DNA of 64,000 nt from Selaginella moellendorffii (Eukaryota > Streptophyta > Lycopodiopsida > Selaginellales > Selaginellaceae): assembly GCF_000143415.4 (NCBI RefSeq), contig NW_003314282.1:1135374-1199373 (forward strand). Reading direction: 5' to 3'. Below, in pieces: positions 22,066 to 31,166 of the stretch (position 1 is its first letter; every line of letters starts with the position of its first letter). A program made the translations under genes and the position numbers. The notes beneath the pieces were generated by a model. It saw nothing but the letters and a program-made list of their open reading frames with translations. It did not search any database and had not been told where the DNA came from.

Positions 22066-22960
22066 CTAGGGTTTATGAAATGGCGAAACAGCCCCTGCCG
22101 CTGCATGATCCAAATCTGAGGTGTTGTGTTAACGCTGTTGGAACAAGCCATGTCCTAGTATTGTTTGTGTCAAGATCTAATCGATTTGTCCATGCTTTCT
22201 TCTAATGTCTTCCATTTTACTTTCTTTTCTTCTTCTAGAACGCTTCAACTCTTGGTGTCTTTTCTTGCTGTTTTCATTCTTTTTTTAATTTGGTTTTTGC
22301 AATAGAACGCTTCAACTCTTGGTGTCTTTTCTTGCTGTTTTCATTCTTTTTTTTTTTTTCCTCTAGATTGGAGCTCGCTCGATGCATTGATGCATTGCAG
22401 ATGCTTCGTGTGCCGCCAACGTTGCATGCTTACAAACTTGTAACAATCGACCACCAAGTGCCTTGAGATTTTGTGCAGTTATTTGGAATCTAGAGGGGAT
22501 TTTAGGGCTTCTTTGTGTATGGGGAGGAGGCGACTGGAGCTGTTGCCGGGGTTGCCACCGTCGTGTTTGATACCAGTTTCTTCAACGCTTGAGTCGCCCA
22601 AGGATACCATGAAGACGCAGGAGTGCCGAAGTCTGTTTGCTTCGCTCGAAGAAGTCCGAGACACTTCAAGGCACCCAGGAGAGAGAGGAACCGGATCCGA
22701 GAGGAGGCGGAGAAAGAGGCTGTCGACAGAGCCCAGAGGAGTGTACAATCAGTCCCTGGCGCGATTGATATGGAAAAACATGACCAGGCTGTGGTTCTTT
22801 TCTCTCCTTTGCAAGCAGCATTTCTTCACATTGAACTCCAGCCGACAATGGTCGAAATCGTTTCGTTCATCAGTACAAGAGCACTGCCAATGCTTTGCTC
22901 ACCATCGCGTGATTAGAGGTCTGATTTATAACATACAATCGATTGTAAGAGTCTGTTAGG
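22066..22960 (+). other. Gene-like relic or unrecognised gene
   Basis: The base composition rises here to that of neighbouring genes. There is an ATG in a good setting at about 22081 (MAKQPLPLHDPNLR), followed by several acceptor-like TTCTTCTAG / TCCTCTAG sites. An open stretch 22471-22959 gives 162 codons, and an overlapping frame (PKSVCFARRSPRHFKAPRRE, then IREEAEKEAVDRAQRSVQSV) looks equally protein-like. Neither matches a family I know, and no consistent exon chain without stops could be built. It could be a degraded gene, or a non-coding RNA. Confidence 0.25.
22237..22353 (+). repeat. Perfect tandem duplication of about 50 bp, period 67
   Basis: The stretch beginning agaacgcttcaactcttggt and running into ttttcattcttttttt occurs at 22237-22286 and again at 22304-22353, each preceded by a TAG that could serve as a splice acceptor. 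Confidence 0.85.
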
Positions 22961-24516
22961 TGTGAAGCATTCATTGTGGAAGAAAATATGCAACACAGCT
23001 AGAGCAATTGTTCATAATCATCTTACAGCTTTGATCTAGAAAGATATTGGGCAAGCTGCTTGGTATGGGCAATGGTGAATGGCAAGGTGTTGGGAATGGT
23101 GAGGATTTAGGCTATGAGGATATTGTGAATTGTTTTGGATCAGGCTTAATATTTGCTATCCACAGATAGTGAACATCACAAATGATGCTAGAACAGTTGC
23201 ATGGATTTTAATGTTGCTCTAGAGACATCAATCTTTTATTGATAATGTGAGGATAAAAAAAAAGTTTTGTTAACTAGGCAGCTTATGCTGGGCAAGTGCT
23301 AGTACAATAATATATTTTTAAAATTTTTTTAGTTATTCCATACTTTACATACATTGATATTTTTTATTTATTTCTTTTTACTATTAATTTCTGAATATCA
23401 AATAATTTTTAAAAAAACTTCTAATGGATTTACCACATTAAACATTTGATAGTAAAAAAATCTTTTAATAATTAATATAAATTGTAAGTAATGACAGAAA
23501 TAGTAACACACACACACATAAGGTTTTGTTTCAACCAATAGTTATTTAGCACAACTTTGAGTATATATTAGGTGTTGTGAGAGAAGAAAAAAATTTAACA
23601 CATGTAACATGCACATTTATGAGAGAATCAAAATAATGCTCCTTGCTCCTTCAATTCCATTCCCACTAAACAAGGCCACTTTATGATCTTTGCCAACAAG
23701 GCAACTTATGCTAGTATATGTATATAAAATATATATTAACCACCAAAGTTTATATTTGTTGTTTATTTGATCAACTATCTGTTATCATCTGTATTTTTGT
23801 TGGAAAAAGTTTTATTAAACATCTTATCTGTGGTTTTAATTAGAATTGCAAAATTATACATTTCAAGAACATTAATATCATGGATGAGGTTGAAGGCACT
23901 TATATTTGGATAAGGTGGGGAGGTGTATGCATGAGCCTAGATGAGAAGAGATTAGTGTAGTGATGATAGTGCATTCCATCTGGCATGGAGTGCTCTCCTT
24001 GATATCCACATGATCAAATACTGAGGTATATTTGCAGAAAATGTTTGTATAGAAGAATCCAGAAATATTTACCAACACTCATATTTGCATTCCATGGAAC
24101 TTCCAGCCAAAACTCTTGCCAAAAACCTTGTCTAAAACCTCCACCTTCAGAAGGATAGTAGCATCGTCATACAGAGTCCAAGTCTGGGCTTTTGGCGAGA
24201 CAACCATGGGCAGCCACCACAAACTTTTGCTCGTGTCCTCTCTCAGGTTACCCAATGGAAGAACAGCCCCTTCCTCAATTAAAGGCAAAAAATTCGGTGA
24301 GACAAACAAAACCCTTTAATTGATTTTACTCTATCAATGCTTCTTGGTTTAAATTTGGGGGTTTGGGTTGTTTAATTAGGGTTTGGGTTGGGTTAATTAG
24401 GGTACACGCGGCTGCCACCTCAGACTTGTGCTTCAATAAAAGTATCCGGAGGAGCCCTAGATTTTAGATTTTGGCGCGAATTCGAGCTCCTCCTAGGGCT
24501 TGGTGTGGGCGGCGGG
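22961..24516. other. Intergenic, mostly AT-rich; no gene supported
   Basis: Contains a short CA repeat near 23507 and AT-rich DNA. A minus-strand open stretch at 24309-24079 has protein-like composition (WTLYDDATILLKVEVLDKVF) but no ATG and no recognisable family. The last 100 bp (CT/G-rich, caataaaag near 24435) probably form the dUTPase promoter. Confidence 0.5.
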
Positions 24517-25080
24517 ATGTCTCTTCTTGTCAAGAAGCTCTCGGCGTGCGCCATTTTGCCGTCCAGAGGCTCGGCGCTCGCCGCCGGCTACGATCTCTCC
24601 AGGTTTGGGCAGCTCTCGCGTTCATTCTCGCGTTCTAAAGCTTCGATTTTGGGGGCGGCAGTGCGTATGATAGCGTTGTTCCTGCCAGAGGCAAGGCGCT
24701 TATTCAAACCGATCTCTCGGTGGCAATTCCGGAAGGAACTTATGGCCGCATTGGTGAGCAAATCCTCTCCTCTTCATGAAAAGAGAGATCAAGGCTAAAG
24801 CTTTTTTTCTTTCGCAGCTCCACGCTCTGGACTGGCATGGAAGCACTCGATCGACGTGGGCGCTGGTGTTATAGACGCCGACTATCGCGGACCACTCGGT
24901 GTCATCCTTTTCAATCACTCTGACACGGAGTTTTCGATCAAAGCCGGGGATCGGATTGCTCAGCTCATACTGGAGAAGATTGTCACTCCTCCCGTCCTGG
25001 AAGTCGAGGACCTGGATCTCACCGTCAGGGGAGCTGGAGGATTTGGCTCAACCGGAGTGACCCTCAAAGTTGTTGCTTGA
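24517..25080 (+). CDS. DUT: dUTPase (deoxyuridine 5'-triphosphate nucleotidohydrolase)
   Basis: Three exons (24517-24602, 24662-24753, 24818-25080) give 146 residues. All five trimeric dUTPase motifs are present: motif 1 [13 protein letters not shown], motif 2 [12 protein letters not shown], motif 3 [19 protein letters not shown] (catalytic Asp in IDADYRG), motif 4 [12 protein letters not shown] and the Gly-rich C-terminal motif 5 [10 protein letters not shown]. It hydrolyses dUTP to dUMP and PPi, keeping uracil out of DNA and supplying dTMP synthesis. No transit peptide is visible in the short N-terminus [20 protein letters not shown], so a nuclear/cytosolic form is likely. Convergent with the SPAG6/PF16 gene (117 bp between stops). 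Confidence 0.95.
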
Positions 25081-25197
25081 GAATCGATCGAACACTAGTA
25101 AGTTTCTCTTTGCAAATTCTTGTAGCTCAAGGGATGTTTGCAAAGTTCGTTCTTTTGTCTATTGACAGATGAGATGAAGCGAAGATAAATGGTTTCT

Positions 25198-27427
25198 TTA
25201 TTTCCCTGGTTTGGCCCCTGTGAGCTTTTGTAGAAGGATCTCCTCGTAGCCCGGATCGTAGTACTGGACAACTTCTTTGGGATAGCTCGCATTCACGCCG
25301 TCCACCAGGCTCTTCATCTCTGGATCCGGCCCGAAATTCATCTGGAGCAGCTTCTCGAGGCCACCCGACGTGACAAACTTCGTTCTTCCCTCGGGATCGT
25401 TTGGAAGAACCTTTGCGAGCTGCGCTATCACGTACTTCAATGTCTCGATTGGCAACGGTGGCCCCTGGAGAGAGAGCTCAAGAACAGTAAGCTGAGAGGA
25501 AATAGTTTTTCAAACAGCGTTACCTGGAGAAGAGAATCTAAAGCCGGGATGTGAGTCAGGTGCTCTATGATCGCCTTAAGAGCTCTCTTGCACTTGCTAC
25601 GAAGATCTTCGCTGCTTGTCTCGGCCAAAAGTCGGGTGACCAGCTGGGGAAGAACTCCGGCTTCAGCAACGGCGAGCGAGTGAACCGGACTGTGCCTTCC
25701 GACTTGTCCGAGTGACCACGCACTGGCACTTTGGATGTGATCTTCCTGCTCGTTGGTGAGAGCGTCTACCAGTGGCTTTACACCGTTGGACTGGATGATG
25801 GTTGTAGACAAAGACTCGTCAAAAGCCGCAATATATCCCAAAGCCATGATAGCTGCGCATAAACGAAGAAAACTTTATTGTATACGGACAACAAGCCTTC
25901 AAGATTGCGAGAACAAAGCTTGTACCTGGTAAGCGATCATTGCCTAAACATTCGGCACAGTTATCCACTAGTGCTGCAACACCACCAGTGGAGACGATGA
26001 ACTGTGCCATTTGCGGTGTGTGCTTGGCAACTTCTCTCACGACAATGGCCGCTTGCCGTCTTACTTGGTGATCTATATCTTTTAGACACAAAAACAGCTT
26101 GGGGAACAGCTCCGCTGCAAGTAAAACCTGTAAGAAACCGCAGGGTTGCTGTTGAGATCTCAACTGGTCTGTGATAAAGATCGTACCTCAGCAAGATCGA
26201 CCGTGTGTCTAGCGATTTGGCCCAGGCACAAGCAAACCTGAGAGATAAAACAAAGCGACGAGACGCGCTTAGACTAAAAACTGAAGAGAAGAGTTCTTAC
26301 CCGACATTAGCTGCGATGAAGAAAAGCCTTAGAAGCAAATTACCTGCCTCTTGATCTTGGCGTCAATATGTACAACGAGAGGAGCAATGAAAGGAACAGT
26401 GCCAGCATCAACCACGAGCTGTGCAAGCTCCGGTGCATGCTTTGCGATGTCTGCAAGAGCAGCCAAGGCTGCACGTTTTAATATAAGTTCCGGCTCCTGA
26501 CAGCATACAAAAGAAGAAGAAGAAAACTTTACGGCATATGTGGAAGCGAAATAGATGAATATCGCACCTGGACACAAAGAACAAGGAGCGGGACGGCACC
26601 GGCATCCACAACAGCCCGCGCAAGCTTCACGTTGTGTTTGGCAACATTACCCACTGCTGTAGCTCCAACTTCCTTCACCGAAGGATCAAACTCCTCGAGG
26701 CATGAGACCAAGTCCTCCAAGGCACCGGATTCAACGACTGCCTGTGCAAGCTCGGCATTGTGTTTAGCCACGGAGCGTAACACAGATGCCGATGCCTTCT
26801 TGCTATATCTATTTTGGTTCCTGGCAAGAGCAGAAAAGAAAAACACTTCTTAGTTCTTGGTAAGAAGAAAAGAAGCTCACACTAGAAAGACTAGCAGCTA
26901 GAAAACTCAGCAAGAGAAGTGGAAGACTGAGAAGAAACCGAGGAAAAAACTTACTTCAAGGACAAGACAAGCTGGCGCAAGAAAAAAAAAATCTTAGTTT
27001 TTAGAAGGATAAGAAGAAAAGATCACGCTTGAAAAACTTAGAAAAATCAGCAAAAAAACTGAAAAGAAAACTTACTTCAGGGAGAAGACAAGCTGGACCA
27101 GGAGATGATGCGACACAACCTCCTCCGCCATGTCTTCGCTCCAATTGGCGAGCCTTCCCAATCCCAGCGCCGAGGTTTGCTGGATTGTGGGAATGGAATC
27201 GATCAACAAGGGGCGCAGCAACTCCAGGACCCCAGCCGTGTGAAGAATCTCCACATTCTAGAAGCCACAAGGCGAAACGCGTGATCTGGGTGCCCCAAAT
27301 CAGGGTTTGATGGATCCGAGCGCCAAACCTGTGCATTGTTGGACAACTCAGCTACCGTCTGGGAGAATGTGATACGCGCCTTCTGATACGACTCGAGAAT
27401 CTGGAGGACTTGCCTCGTCGTCGCCAT
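25198..27427 (-). CDS. SPAG6/PF16-like armadillo-repeat protein of the axonemal central pair
   Basis: Start MATTRQVLQILESYQKARIT at 27427, the family's characteristic opening; stop at 25198. After an exon break comes VEILHTAGVLELLRPLLIDS, then about eight armadillo repeats: VLRSVAKHNAELAQAVVESG, AVGNVAKHNVKLARAVVDAG, ALADIAKHAPELAQLVVDAG, VVREVAKHTPQMAQFIVSTG and others. The conserved C-terminus KEVVQYYDPGYEEILLQKL is present. SPAG6/PF16 stabilises the C1 microtubule of the 9+2 axoneme and is needed for flagellar beating. Its presence fits a plant with motile sperm; expression would be expected in antheridia (inference). Introns are short, and the array appears complete and intact. Confidence 0.92.
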
Positions 27428-27574
27428 AGCCGCACAGCCAATCTAAAGCATCGCGCCGCGATTCGAATTTCCCCCCTGCGGGCAAATGAAAATAGTTAGG
27501 GCAACTTTATAGGGCTGAACTGGAAGCGGACACGTGGAAGAAGATTATCTTAAGAAAATCGATTAGCATAACAA

Positions 27575-27648
27575 GCTCTTTTAGCTCAGTTGGTCAGAGC
27601 ACCCGTTTAGTAAGCGGGAGGTCCTGAGTTCGACTCTCAGAGAGAGCA
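27575..27648 (+). tRNA. tRNA-Thr (AGT)
   Basis: 74 nt folding as a cloverleaf: acceptor GCTCTTT pairs with AGAGAGC (one T-G wobble), D arm GCTCAGTTGGTCAGAGC, anticodon stem CCCGT/GCGGG with loop TTAGTAA (anticodon AGT), T arm CTGAG-TTCGACT-CTCAG, discriminator A. A-box- and B-box-like internal promoter elements are intact. No intron. It sits in the 284-bp gap between the SPAG6/PF16 start and the Sm F start. Confidence 0.93.
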
Positions 27649-27711
27649 AAACACATTCATTGACGTTTTAGGGTTTTGGGTTTGGCGCGAACCCTAGGAG
27701 CTCGGTGAGCG

Positions 27712-28216
27712 ATGGCGGTAAGCGATCGATGGTGCTGCGCGTTTTCTCGGCTGATTCTCTGTCTCTTTTTCTCGATTTCTTGCAGACCGTGCCTGTGAAT
27801 CCCAAGCCGTTTCTCAATGAGCTCACGGGGAAGGCCGTCATGGTTAAGCTCAAGTGGGGCATGGAGTACAAAGGTAAACTCGCAATGCTGTTTCTTCTCA
27901 TTGTCTTCTAACACAAAAAAATCTGGTCTTTCGCGTGGCAGGGTTCTTGATCTCGGTCGATTCTTACATGAATTTGCAGGTTTGCTCTAGCTTTGGTCTA
28001 TCTTTGGTAGGATTGAAATTCGTGTTTCTTTCTTCGCAGCTGGGCAATACGGAAGAGTTCATCGATGGGCAGTTCGCAGGAAATCTGGGCGAAGTGCTGA
28101 TAAGGTTTTTCCAAGTTTTTTTCTCCTCTCGGAGGTTTGATCGTTTTGCTTCTACCAGGTGTAACAATGTACTCTATCTTCGTGGAATTCCGGAAGAGGA
28201 AGAAGGCTCTCAGTGA
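27712..28216 (+). CDS. Small nuclear ribonucleoprotein Sm F
   Basis: The first coding exon is just ATGGCG (27712-27717); the following exons give [40 protein letters not shown] and [20 protein letters not shown], ending [18 protein letters not shown] at 28216. The Sm1 and Sm2 motifs are complete (LKWGMEYKG-type loop and [10 protein letters not shown]). Sm F is one of seven proteins of the ring on U1, U2, U4 and U5 snRNAs. Length (about 85-88 residues) is normal for the family. Unambiguous identification. Confidence 0.95.
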
Positions 28217-28220
28217 GAAT

Positions 28221-28443
28221 GGAAGATGGTGTAAGAATTTTGCTTGACAAAATTTTTCCAAGCTAATCTTTTTTGTTCCAAGTGTTTGATTGTTTCCAAA
28301 GGCAAATCTGCATGGGCAGGGTTTTAGGGGTTCTTGGATATTTTTTGCCCTTTAGGAGGAGTGATGCGATGGAAGAATTTTGCTTGACAATATCTTTCCA
28401 AGCTGGGGTTTTAGGGGTTCTTGGATATTTTTTGCCCTTTAGG
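28221..28443 (+). repeat. Imperfect tandem duplication, period about 87 bp, downstream of the Sm F gene
   Basis: The string gttttaggggttcttggata followed by ttttttgccctttagg occurs at 28321-28356 and 28408-28443. The preceding block gaattttgcttgacaa...tttttccaagct also occurs twice, so part of the Sm F 3' region / next gene's 5' region has been duplicated. Confidence 0.8.
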
Positions 28444-28465
28444 GTCTGTTAGGGTTTATGCGCGA

Positions 28466-29482
28466 ATGGAAGGCGCGACGAGCGGCGGCCATGGAGACGA
28501 GGCGGCCGCCACGGCCGCCGCTGCCAGTGCCGCTCTCGTCGCCGCGCGCGTTGTCAAGCCCCAGGAGGTGCTGGAATCGCTCATGAACGACGGCACATTC
28601 GACGCTCTGCGCGGCAAGGTCACGGCCCAGCTCAAGAGCAATGTAAGAGCAAAATTCTCGTGAAATTTCGTGCTCAGCTACCGAAATTCTCCAGGAAGAT
28701 CTCAAGCGATACACGCAATCGCTGGTGGAGAAGAGCCAGTGTCTCAACAGCCCCGGGGCGGACAACAAAACGCGGCGGGAGCTCTTTGATGCGCTGCGCC
28801 GCGAGCTCGAGTAAGTGAATCGTTTCCATCTTTGCCGATAGGAAGAAGAAGAAGAGAATTAAAACCTTTCATCTCCAGGGGTCCTGTTCTTGACAGAGCT
28901 TCCAAGGCAGCATGGGAGCTAATCCTCTCGAAAGAGAACTTGGGCAAGGAGATTGCCGAGGCTGTGGACTCGACTTACAGCAAACTTAGCACGCAAACGA
29001 TCGAGGAAGAGAGAGCGCCATCGCTAGAGAGACCCAGCAACGATCATGGCACCGAGAAGAGCACGCCATCGCAGGAAAGAGGTGATTTGCCAGGAGCTAG
29101 CAAAGGATTGAATGGGCATGGTGGCTACTACCACCCGGGAGGAAGCGCTTCGAATGGCCGGGAGGGGAGCTTGAAAAGGGATAGAGATCAATTGGAAAGG
29201 ATGGACAGGGAGCGAAGCAGCCGGATGCCGCTGGAGCGAGAGAGCTCCCGGGACAGGGATCGAGAGTTCTCGCGGGATAGAGATTATCCCGAGAAGACGA
29301 GGAGCAGGGATAGAGATCTATACGAGCGCCGGGACGCTGCGAGAGAAAGAGAGAGGGAGCAGCACCACTTTGGTGGTGGAAGATCTTCCTATGATGGCCA
29401 GGATTTCTCCAGGGACAGGGAATTCTCGCGGGAGCACAGTGGAAGAGATTTCTATGATTCGAGGAGAATGCCGCGATCGTGA
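28466..29482 (+). CDS. BOD1/SHG1-like (COMPASS Shg1 domain) protein with RD/RE-rich tail
   Basis: Start MEGATSGGHGDEAAATAAAA, an Ala-rich leader. Exons 1-3 then give VVKPQEVLESLMNDGTFDAL, EDLKRYTQSLVEKSQCL and VLDRASKAAWELILSKENLG, a helical domain resembling the Shg1/BOD1 region (Shg1 is a subunit of the yeast Set1/COMPASS H3K4 methyltransferase; BOD1 acts at kinetochores). The last exon is a low-complexity tail dense in Arg-Asp and Arg-Glu pairs (LERESSRDRDREFSRDRDYP), typical of nuclear RNA- or chromatin-associated proteins. A nuclear, chromatin-linked role is inferred. An out-of-frame ATG at 28458 lies 8 nt upstream of the chosen start and could lower translation. Confidence 0.7.
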
Positions 29483-29756
29483 AGAACACACTGCTGGAGT
29501 AGTGTTGTAAGGCTTGGCAAGCTTGGCTATGGTGGACGTTTAAATTATGCTAATGAGATTGAATTGGTTTATCCATTTGTATGGTGCAATCCAACGCATG
29601 CGATCGTTCCACGTGTGCTAATTGGCATCCGACGGTAAAGAGAGGTTTTTGCCTTAAAAAGCTTGTCACGCGAGCGTCATGGAATGCTCGTTGTGCGGAG
29701 CTCCGGCTAGGGTTTATCACGCGCCAAGAGGGAGAATGCTCCCGGCATAGTCGAGT

Positions 29757-31137
29757 ATGGCGAAATCTCTGCTCGCATTGGGCTCCAGGCACCAGCGCCG
29801 GCTCTATTCGTCGACTTCGAAGCTCACGCATCATGGAATCCATGTCTTGCAGTGCCCGGTATGTGATTATCGCGAGTATTTCCAGGATCTTCAACGCGAT
29901 TGTTCCAGGATCAAGTGGGAATTGTTGCAAGGATATCGGATTGCATCTCTGGTCACGGCGCGAATATCACAAGCACGGACATTTTCGTGGACATGGACTC
30001 CCGCGATGAGCCGGTTTTCAATTCACGATGGTAAGAAGCAACAATCTCTTTTTGTCCTTTCGTGAAATAGGCAGGAGGAAAATTTTCTAGTGGCCGCCAT
30101 CACCCAGTCAGTTTTCTTTTAATCCCGTGCAGTGGACGCGGGAGGAAATGGAGAGCTCGTTCCAAGAGATTGGGAAGCAATTCGTAGGGAAATCAGTCGT
30201 CAGTGTTCCTGGGATGGACAGGGATATGAAAGTCGCCGTCTTCGCATCTTTGCAGGTAAATCAATCGTTTTTTTCGTGCTATAATAGAAGAACACGTTCT
30301 AAAACTCAATGCGTTCCAGGATCACTGCTTGGTAAATCTGCTCCATCGCTGGCAGGATGGAATGCTTCCAGTGCAAATAGAATGCGTGATAAGGTAAGCT
30401 CGCAAGCGTGAGAATCGATTCGCTATCGTGTTTTACGTGGTTTTTTCGACAGTAACCATGCTCGAGGGGAAGATACTCACATATGGCGCTTCTTAAAGCG
30501 TCACGGCATTCCATATCACTATCTTCCAACAACGAAGGCGAACAAAAGGGAGGACGATATATTGGAGCTTGTTTCCGGGACAGATTTCCTGGTTTTGGCT
30601 CGATACATGCAGGTATTTCCAAACTCTCTCAAGCGAAGAGATCAGGTTTTTCTTTTCTGTCAGGCAGATTCTCTCTGGTGATTTCATAGCTCGCTATGGG
30701 AAGGACATCATCAACATCCATCACGGATTGCTACCATCTTTCAAGGGCGCCAATCCATACAGACAGGTACCAAAAGTCTCCTTCATTCTTCCACTCGTTT
30801 ACGCTTTGTTCTCGCAGGCTTACGAAGCTGGAGTGAAGCTGATCGGTGCCACAACGCACTTTGTGTGCGAGGAACTGGACGCTGGACCCATAATCGAGCA
30901 GATGGTAAGCACCAAGTTGCTAGATTTGCCTGCCAGAGTTTGCGAGTTTCCTGACAGTGAATCGATGATCAAACAACGCAGGTGGAGCGCGTCTCACACC
31001 GTGACACACTGGAAAGCTTCGCCATGAAATCCGAGAGCCTCGAGAGACAGTGCCTGGATCGAGCGATCAAGTACTACTGCGAGCAGCGCATCTTGCGATA
31101 CGGTCGAGACAAAACAAAGACGATTGTCTTTGCGTGA
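29757..31137 (+). CDS. Formyltetrahydrofolate deformylase (PurU-type), predicted mitochondrial
   Basis: Exon 1 (29757-29858) encodes [20 protein letters not shown], an Arg/Ser-rich mitochondrial-type presequence, then HGIHVLQCP. Exon 2 (29909-30030) gives the ACT domain [20 protein letters not shown]; exon 3 from 30108 continues [20 protein letters not shown]. The formyltransferase-fold catalytic part has [20 protein letters not shown] (catalytic Asn and His) and [20 protein letters not shown] (catalytic Asp). It ends [15 protein letters not shown] at 31137. The enzyme hydrolyses 10-formyl-THF to THF and formate and in plants supports photorespiratory glycine metabolism. Start of exon 3 was chosen because it alone keeps the conserved FxFxPVxW segment in frame. 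The next gene's ATG is only 29 nt beyond its stop. Confidence 0.92.
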
Positions 31138-31166
31138 TAGAAGAAAACGATAATAAAGACGCCAAA

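Noticed and set aside
22471-22959. 162-codon open frame on the plus strand
   Set aside because: Not called as a CDS: an overlapping frame is equally good, composition is not clearly coding and no family is recognised. Kept only as a low-confidence relic.
24079-24309. Minus-strand open frame with protein-like composition
   Set aside because: No ATG, no convincing splice partners and no recognised family.
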